A DNA stretch of 8,948 bases from CAYJAD01 sp964370835. GTDB taxonomy: Bacteria; Desulfobacterota; Desulfovibrionia; Desulfovibrionales; Desulfovibrionaceae. The first letter of the stretch is position 1. Each line of letters opens with the position of its first letter. The notes below the pieces were generated by a model. That model searched no databases. It saw nothing but the letters and a program-made list of their open reading frames with translations, and had not been told where the DNA came from. The stretch covers positions 1-8,948 of the forward strand of contig CAYJLO010000100.1 of the NCBI GenBank assembly GCA_964370835.1, read 5' to 3'. The position numbers and the translations under genes were made by a program. Below are positions 5,053 to 8,948 of the stretch, in pieces.

Positions 5053-7047
5053 ATGGCATATTCAATAACAGACAATCCCCTCTACGATGCGCAAAAGCCC
5101 TTTTGGTGGCGTCACCTTGAAGGGAGACAAGAAGTCGAAGTGACTTTTGAAGATACGAATATTTTAACGTATCTTGATCGTGCTGTGGAAAAATACCCGC
5201 AGCGTCCTGCCATTATTTTTCAAAATTACACCTTGTCCTACGCCAAGCTTCAAGAAAAAGCCGAAGCCTTTGCCGCGGCATTGCGTTTGCGCGGTGTACA
5301 AAATGGGGACAGGGTAGCCATTATGCTTCCCAATATTCCTCAGACCATGATTGCTGTGTGGGGTGTACTCAAGGCCGGCGGTGTGGTGGTCATGACCAAT
5401 CCCCTATATATGGAAAAGGAATTGACGCATCACTTCCATGATTCTGGTGCAAAAATTCTCATCACCATGGATTTACTCTGGGCCAAGGTGGCTTCCCTGT
5501 ATGACAAGCTGGATTTGCGCTTAAGCATTGTGACACGCGTGGCCGATGGCTTGGCTTTTCCTCTCAATTACATACAGCCTTGGAAGGCCAAAAGAGAAGG
5601 AAATTTGCCGGAAGTGCCCTTTGATGGCAAAAGTATTGTGTCTTGGAAAGAATTTATCAATACCAAGGAACGCTACGCCGCCACCATAGAAAACCCTCAT
5701 GCCACCACGGCCTTTTTGCAATATACCGGAGGCACCACCGGTGTTTCCAAGGCTGCCATGCTCAGTCACGGAAATATCGCGTCACAATTACAACTTTTAA
5801 GTTATATCATTGAGACGCCCAAGGATTATAAATACACCTTCCTCTCCATTTTGCCCTTTTTCCATATTTTTGGCTTGGCCGGTAATATCATTCTACCTGC
5901 TTTTTATGGTGCGGCTTCCATACCTGTACCGCGCTATACGCCGTCAGATCTTTTGCGCACCATCGATAAATATAAGCCCAATTTTTTTATTGGAGCTCCG
6001 TCGGTGTATATGTCGCTCATGCAACAAAAAGATTTACCAAAATATGATTTGTCGTGCATTGAGCTTTGCATTTCCGGCTCTGCCCCCTTCCCCAAGGAAG
6101 CTTTGGAAAAATTCCAAAAGCTCACCGGAGCGCGCCTCACAGAAGGTCTTGGCCTTACGGAAGCCTCTCCTTGCATTACAGCCAACCCCATCTATGGCTT
6201 GCAAAAAACCGGTTCTGTGGGCGTTATGCTTCCCGGTACCGAGGTGCGCATTGTGGATAGCGAAGATGGCGTGACCATTCTTGGGGCGCATCAACATGGT
6301 GAAATCATTGTGCGCGGCCCGCAAATCATGCAAGGCTATTGGAATAAAGAAGAAGAAACAGCCCTCACTTTACGCGATGGTTGGCTCTACACAGGCGACA
6401 TTGGGTATTTTGACGAAGACGGCTATTTCTTCATCGCCGATAGAAAGAAAGATTTAGTCATTGTTGGTGGTTACAATGTGTATCCGCGCGAAGTGGACGA
6501 AGTGTTGTATGAACATCCAGACGTTCAAGAAGCGGTGGTCATTGGCATTCCGCACCGCACACGCGGTGAAGTGCTCAAAGCCTTTGTGGTGCCGCGTAAG
6601 GATTCTGGTCTTAGCACGGCGGATCTCATAGCCCATTGCCGTAAGAAATTGGCCAATTATAAAATACCCAAGCACATTGAATTTTGCGAGGAGTTGCCCA
6701 AAAGCTATGTGGGTAAGGTGCTTCGCCGCGTGTTACGTGATTTGGAAATGAATAAAATGCATGCTTCGGGTGAACTTGCTGCCATCAATGCCCCCATGGA
6801 AGATTTTGTGGAAGAAGCCATGGAGTCGCAAGGCACCAAGGACAAAGCAGTGCAAATGCGTTTGCAGGCTGAAGAGCTCATGGCAGAAACCAGGAAAAAG
6901 GCCGAAGACATGATGGCCGAGGCCAAAAAGAAAGCCGAAGACATGATGGCAGAAGCCAAGAAAAAAGCAGAAGAGCTCATGGAACAAGCCAAGGCCGCCA
7001 AAGAAAAATTTGCCGAAAAAACAGAAGAATCCAATAAGGATTCGTAG
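5053..7047 (+). CDS. long-chain fatty acid-CoA ligase (FadD-like) with C-terminal 11-residue repeat tail
   Basis: This enzyme activates a carboxylic acid, most likely a fatty acid, to its CoA thioester via an acyl-AMP intermediate. The adenylate-forming core is complete. The P-loop YTGGTTGVSK is at 224-233 and EGLGLTE at 364-370. YTGD has Asp448, and the hinge motif DRKKD has Arg464. GGYNVYPREVDE is at 472-483. The C-terminal catalytic Lys555 lies in SYVGKVLRR. The core ends near residue 565, the usual size for FadD-type ligases (about 550-580). The protein then continues for about 95 residues as an Ala/Glu/Lys/Met-rich helix containing four 11-residue units (606-649). There is no signal peptide or membrane segment. 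An AGAGAG site lies six bases before the ATG. The exact chain-length preference cannot be read from the sequence. It is probably co-transcribed with rimO. Confidence 0.92.
   Translation: MAYSITDNPLYDAQKPFWWRHLEGRQEVEVTFEDTNILTYLDRAVEKYPQRPAIIFQNYTLSYAKLQEKAEAFAAALRLRGVQNGDRVAIMLPNIPQTMIAVWGVLKAGGVVVMTNPLYMEKELTHHFHDSGAKILITMDLLWAKVASLYDKLDLRLSIVTRVADGLAFPLNYIQPWKAKREGNLPEVPFDGKSIVSWKEFINTKERYAATIENPHATTAFLQYTGGTTGVSKAAMLSHGNIASQLQLLSYIIETPKDYKYTFLSILPFFHIFGLAGNIILPAFYGAASIPVPRYTPSDLLRTIDKYKPNFFIGAPSVYMSLMQQKDLPKYDLSCIELCISGSAPFPKEALEKFQKLTGARLTEGLGLTEASPCITANPIYGLQKTGSVGVMLPGTEVRIVDSEDGVTILGAHQHGEIIVRGPQIMQGYWNKEEETALTLRDGWLYTGDIGYFDEDGYFFIADRKKDLVIVGGYNVYPREVDEVLYEHPDVQEAVVIGIPHRTRGEVLKAFVVPRKDSGLSTADLIAHCRKKLANYKIPKHIEFCEELPKSYVGKVLRRVLRDLEMNKMHASGELAAINAPMEDFVEEAMESQGTKDKAVQMRLQAEELMAETRKKAEDMMAEAKKKAEDMMAEAKKKAEELMEQAKAAKEKFAEKTEESNKDS
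6868..6999 (+). repeat. four tandem 33-bp units encoding hendecad repeats
   Basis: The units are 6868-6900, 6901-6933, 6934-6966 and 6967-6999. They encode AEELMAETRKK, AEDMMAEAKKK twice, and AEELMEQAKAA. The two central units are identical in protein but differ at four bases, all synonymous third positions. Units 1 and 4 share the GAAGAGCTCATG core. Ala/Met at unit positions 1, 4, 5 and 8 match the a, d, e, h core of a hendecad coiled coil. Confidence 0.9.
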
Positions 7048-7070
7048 TCTTTTTGCATTTACCTAAAACG

Positions 7071-7102
7071 AAAGCCTTCATCCTTGCGATGAGGGCTTTT
7101 TT
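7071..7102 (+). terminator. Rho-independent terminator after the acyl-CoA ligase
   Basis: AAAGCCTTCATC (7071-7082) pairs with GATGAGGGCTTT (7088-7099) in a 12-bp stem with one G-T wobble and a 5-nt CTTGC loop. A T-run to 7102 and further Ts after one G follow. It begins 23 bases after the stop codon and separates the rimO-ligase unit from rpsA. Confidence 0.9.
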
Positions 7103-7307
7103 GTTTTTGCGCTGGGGTTTTCATGTGTGTGGTGACGTAAAAAGAGCTTTCCATGTGGAACTGTAAGCGTAGGGGGACAAAGTCCAAAAAAAACACAAAA
7201 TAAAAATTATAAAGCTCACTGTAAATCATTTAACCCCTTTGCAGAAAAAAAATCACCAAGTCGAAATGAATACGACATTTTCTTTCCTAAAGGTAGTGCT
7301 TTTTTAC

Positions 7308-7336
7308 TTGTCTTCGGGGGGTAATTCTGCTATCTC
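7308..7336 (+). promoter_or_regulatory. putative rpsA promoter with extended -10
   Basis: TTGTCT (7308-7313) and TATCTC (7331-7336) are spaced by 17 bp, with TG one base before the -10 box. Transcription would start near 7343 and leave a leader of about 42 nt. The spacer carries a G6 run. The remaining part of the gap (7103-7307) is A-rich, with no gene and no strong hairpin. It contains only short dyads at 7149-7160 and GGAC/GTCC near 7175-7185. Confidence 0.35.
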
Positions 7337-7345
7337 TCCCAGACC

Positions 7346-7357
7346 CCCTTATAAGGG
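7346..7357 (+). promoter_or_regulatory. 12-bp perfect palindrome at the start of the rpsA leader
   Basis: CCCTTATAAGGG is its own reverse complement and lies within a few bases of the proposed transcription start. It could be a protein-binding site or chance; no known operator is recognised. Confidence 0.3.
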
Positions 7358-7369
7358 AAATTATTGTTT

Positions 7370-7374
7370 GGAGG
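7370..7374 (+). promoter_or_regulatory. Shine-Dalgarno site of rpsA
   Basis: GGAGG lies ten bases before the ATG at 7385, a slightly long spacer. No other ATG or GTG in this frame between the site and 7385 competes, and S1 sequence character begins soon after this start. Confidence 0.75.
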
Positions 7375-7384
7375 CTGTGGAAAT

Positions 7385-8948
7385 ATGGCAAACCGTGAAA
7401 CCGGACATGAAGCTGAAATTAGCTTTGAAAGTGCTCTTGAAAACTACCTTAGCACCGATTTTGGTGACTTAGAAGAAGGTTCCATCGTAAAAGGCGAAGT
7501 TGTTCGCATCGGTGAAGACCACGTTTTAGTAGACGTGAACTTCAAATCCGAAGGACAAATCGCTGTACAGGAATTTCGTGACTCCGCCGGCAACTTAGCC
7601 GTGGCTGTGGGTGACAGCGTGGATGTGTATGTGGTACGCAAGGACGAAGGGTCCATTACCCTTTCTTTTGAAAAAGCCAAAAGAATGCAAATCTTTGATC
7701 AACTTGAAGACGTTCAAGAAAAGAACAGCGTCATCAAGGGGCACATTGTGCGTCGTATCAAGGGTGGTTACACCGTTGATATCGGCGGCGTAGATGCTTT
7801 CTTGCCTGGCTCACATGTGGACTTGCGCCCCGTACCTGATATGGACGCCTTGGTAAATCAAGAGTTTGAGTTCCGTGTTCTCAAAATTAATCGCCGCCGC
7901 AGCAACGTTATCGTTTCTCGCCGTGTGCTTCTTGAAGAAGAGCGCGATTCTAAGCGTCAAGATTTACTTGGCACCTTGGAAGAAGGCCAAATGGTTGTTG
8001 GTAAGGCCAAGAACATCACTGAATACGGCGTATTCATTGACCTTGGCGGCTTAGACGGTCTCTTGCATATCACCGATATGTCTTGGCGCCGCATTCGTCA
8101 TCCTAAAGAAATGATCAGCGTAGGCCAAGAGCTTGAGCTGAAAGTGCTTTCTTTTGACAAAGAAAACAACAAAGTATCCTTGGGCTTAAAGCAACTTGTT
8201 GCTGATCCCTGGCAAGATATCACCGCTCGCTTCCCTGAAGGCATGAAGGGTCAAGGCAAGGTTACTAACCTTGTTGACTACGGTGCCTTTGTGGAACTTG
8301 AGTCCGGTGTAGAAGGCCTTGTGCACATTTCTGAAATGTCCTGGACCCGTAAATTACGTCATCCTTCCCAAATGGTTCGCGTAGGCGACGAAGTGGAAGT
8401 GGTTATCCTTGGCGTAGACGGCGACAAAAAGCGCATTTCCCTTGGCATGAAGCAAGTTAAGCCAAATCCATGGGAACTTGTTGCTCAAAAATACCCAGAA
8501 GGCACTGTGCTTGAAGGTACCATCAAAAACATCACCGAATTCGGTATGTTCATTGGTATTGAAGACGGCATCGACGGCCTTATCCACGTATCTGACATCT
8601 CTTGGACCAAGAAAGTACGTCATCCTAACGAAATGTTTAAGACTGGCGACGTAGTTCAAGCTAAGGTTCTTACCGTGGATCAAGAAAGCGAAAAGTTCAC
8701 CCTTGGCATTAAGCAATTGGTAGACGATCCTTGGGGTCATGTGCCTACCACCTACCCAGTAGGTTGCACCGTGAAGGGCATTGTAACTAACATCACTGAC
8801 TTCGGCCTCTTCGTAGAAGTGGAAGAAGGCATTGAAGGTCTCGTACACGTGTCTGAACTTTCCGGCAAAAAGATCAAATCTCCTTCCGAGTTGTACAAAG
8901 AAGGTCAAGAAATCCAAGCCAAAGTTATTCATGTGAGCGCTGAAGAAC
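7385..8948 (+). CDS. rpsA: 30S ribosomal protein S1 (3' end outside window)
   Basis: S1 binds the small ribosomal subunit and holds mRNA for translation initiation. The frame is open from 7385 to the window edge, giving 521 residues out of an expected 550-580. Six S1 (OB-fold) domains are visible: about 31-97, 115-180, 200-270, 285-356, 372-443 and 459 onward, the last one cut. The first two are divergent, as usual for the ribosome-contacting pair. Domains 3-6 carry the RNA-binding pattern, for example ITEYGVFIDL, LVDYGAFVEL, ITEFGMFIGI and ITDFGLFVEV. Runs such as GGYTVDIGGVDAFLPGSH and RRRSNVIVSRR are highly typical. Codon choice is strongly biased (Arg nearly all CGC/CGT, Gly GGC/GGT), fitting high expression. 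The gene has its own promoter region after the upstream terminator. The sequence looks closest to Desulfovibrio S1 from memory. Confidence 0.97.
   Translation, partial: MANRETGHEAEISFESALENYLSTDFGDLEEGSIVKGEVVRIGEDHVLVDVNFKSEGQIAVQEFRDSAGNLAVAVGDSVDVYVVRKDEGSITLSFEKAKRMQIFDQLEDVQEKNSVIKGHIVRRIKGGYTVDIGGVDAFLPGSHVDLRPVPDMDALVNQEFEFRVLKINRRRSNVIVSRRVLLEEERDSKRQDLLGTLEEGQMVVGKAKNITEYGVFIDLGGLDGLLHITDMSWRRIRHPKEMISVGQELELKVLSFDKENNKVSLGLKQLVADPWQDITARFPEGMKGQGKVTNLVDYGAFVELESGVEGLVHISEMSWTRKLRHPSQMVRVGDEVEVVILGVDGDKKRISLGMKQVKPNPWELVAQKYPEGTVLEGTIKNITEFGMFIGIEDGIDGLIHVSDISWTKKVRHPNEMFKTGDVVQAKVLTVDQESEKFTLGIKQLVDDPWGHVPTTYPVGCTVKGIVTNITDFGLFVEVEEGIEGLVHVSELSGKKIKSPSELYKEGQEIQAKVIHVSAEE

Noticed and set aside
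6868..6999. 33-bp tandem repeats as a CRISPR-like array
   Set aside because: There are no spacers. The units are contiguous, in frame, and encode a regular helix inside a gene.
6705..7058. minus-strand frame with Ser/Ala/Phe repeats
   Set aside because: The repeats are the antisense image of the 33-bp repeats of the acyl-CoA ligase tail.
7149..7160. TTCCATGTGGAA dyad between the terminator and rpsA
   Set aside because: The arms are only 5 bp with a 2-bp centre, lie far from any promoter candidate, and are easily explained by chance.
7239..7472. 77-codon open frame upstream of and overlapping rpsA
   Set aside because: It has no ribosome binding site, runs through the proposed rpsA promoter and into rpsA in another frame, and shows no recognisable domain.
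8354..8932. 192-codon open frame on the minus strand at the window end
   Set aside because: It is antisense to the conserved S1 domains 4-6 of rpsA, and its long open length follows from the biased codon use of rpsA.

Overview
The window looks like an ordinary core-genome stretch of a Gram-negative bacterium, most likely a moderately low-GC member of the Desulfovibrionaceae or a close relative. This rests on three things: the sequence of ribosomal protein S1, which resembles Desulfovibrio S1 as I remember it; the adjacent acyl-CoA ligase and RimO; and a long hairpin of the GGGAGGGGAAAC...GTTTCCCCTCCC type that I recall from Desulfovibrio genomes. Base composition was judged by eye (mid-40s % GC), and no search was possible. 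There is no sign of a mobile element, CRISPR array, tRNA or rRNA.

Layout. Positions 1-105 are non-coding and hold a G-rich tract plus a perfect 22-bp hairpin beyond the end of dapF. Three genes then run on the minus strand. In transcription order they are an exported Sel1-repeat protein (3457 to 1838), a HAD-family phosphatase (1713 to 1078) and diaminopimelate epimerase dapF (933 to 106). They are separated by 124 and 144 bp, and each has its own ribosome binding site. A 235-bp divergent promoter region (3458-3692) carries an 18-bp dyad with a palindromic TTGCAA that can serve as the -35 box in both directions.

On the plus strand lie rimO (3693-5006), which modifies ribosomal protein S12, and after 46 bp a long-chain acyl-CoA ligase (5053-7047). 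The ligase is closed by a clear intrinsic terminator (7071-7102). A 282-bp leader and promoter region follows, then rpsA (30S protein S1) from 7385, which runs off the window inside its sixth S1 domain.

How the genes fit together. dapF makes the meso-diaminopimelate used for lysine and peptidoglycan. RimO and S1 both belong to the small ribosomal subunit. The acyl-CoA ligase activates fatty acids for lipid metabolism. The Sel1 protein is exported and of unknown role. No shared pathway links all six genes. The least ordinary features are the 11-residue repeat tail on the acyl-CoA ligase, two C8 tracts in the Sel1 gene, the G-quadruplex-plus-palindrome after dapF, and the shared divergent promoter dyad. 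I see no convincing evidence of a new multi-gene system here.
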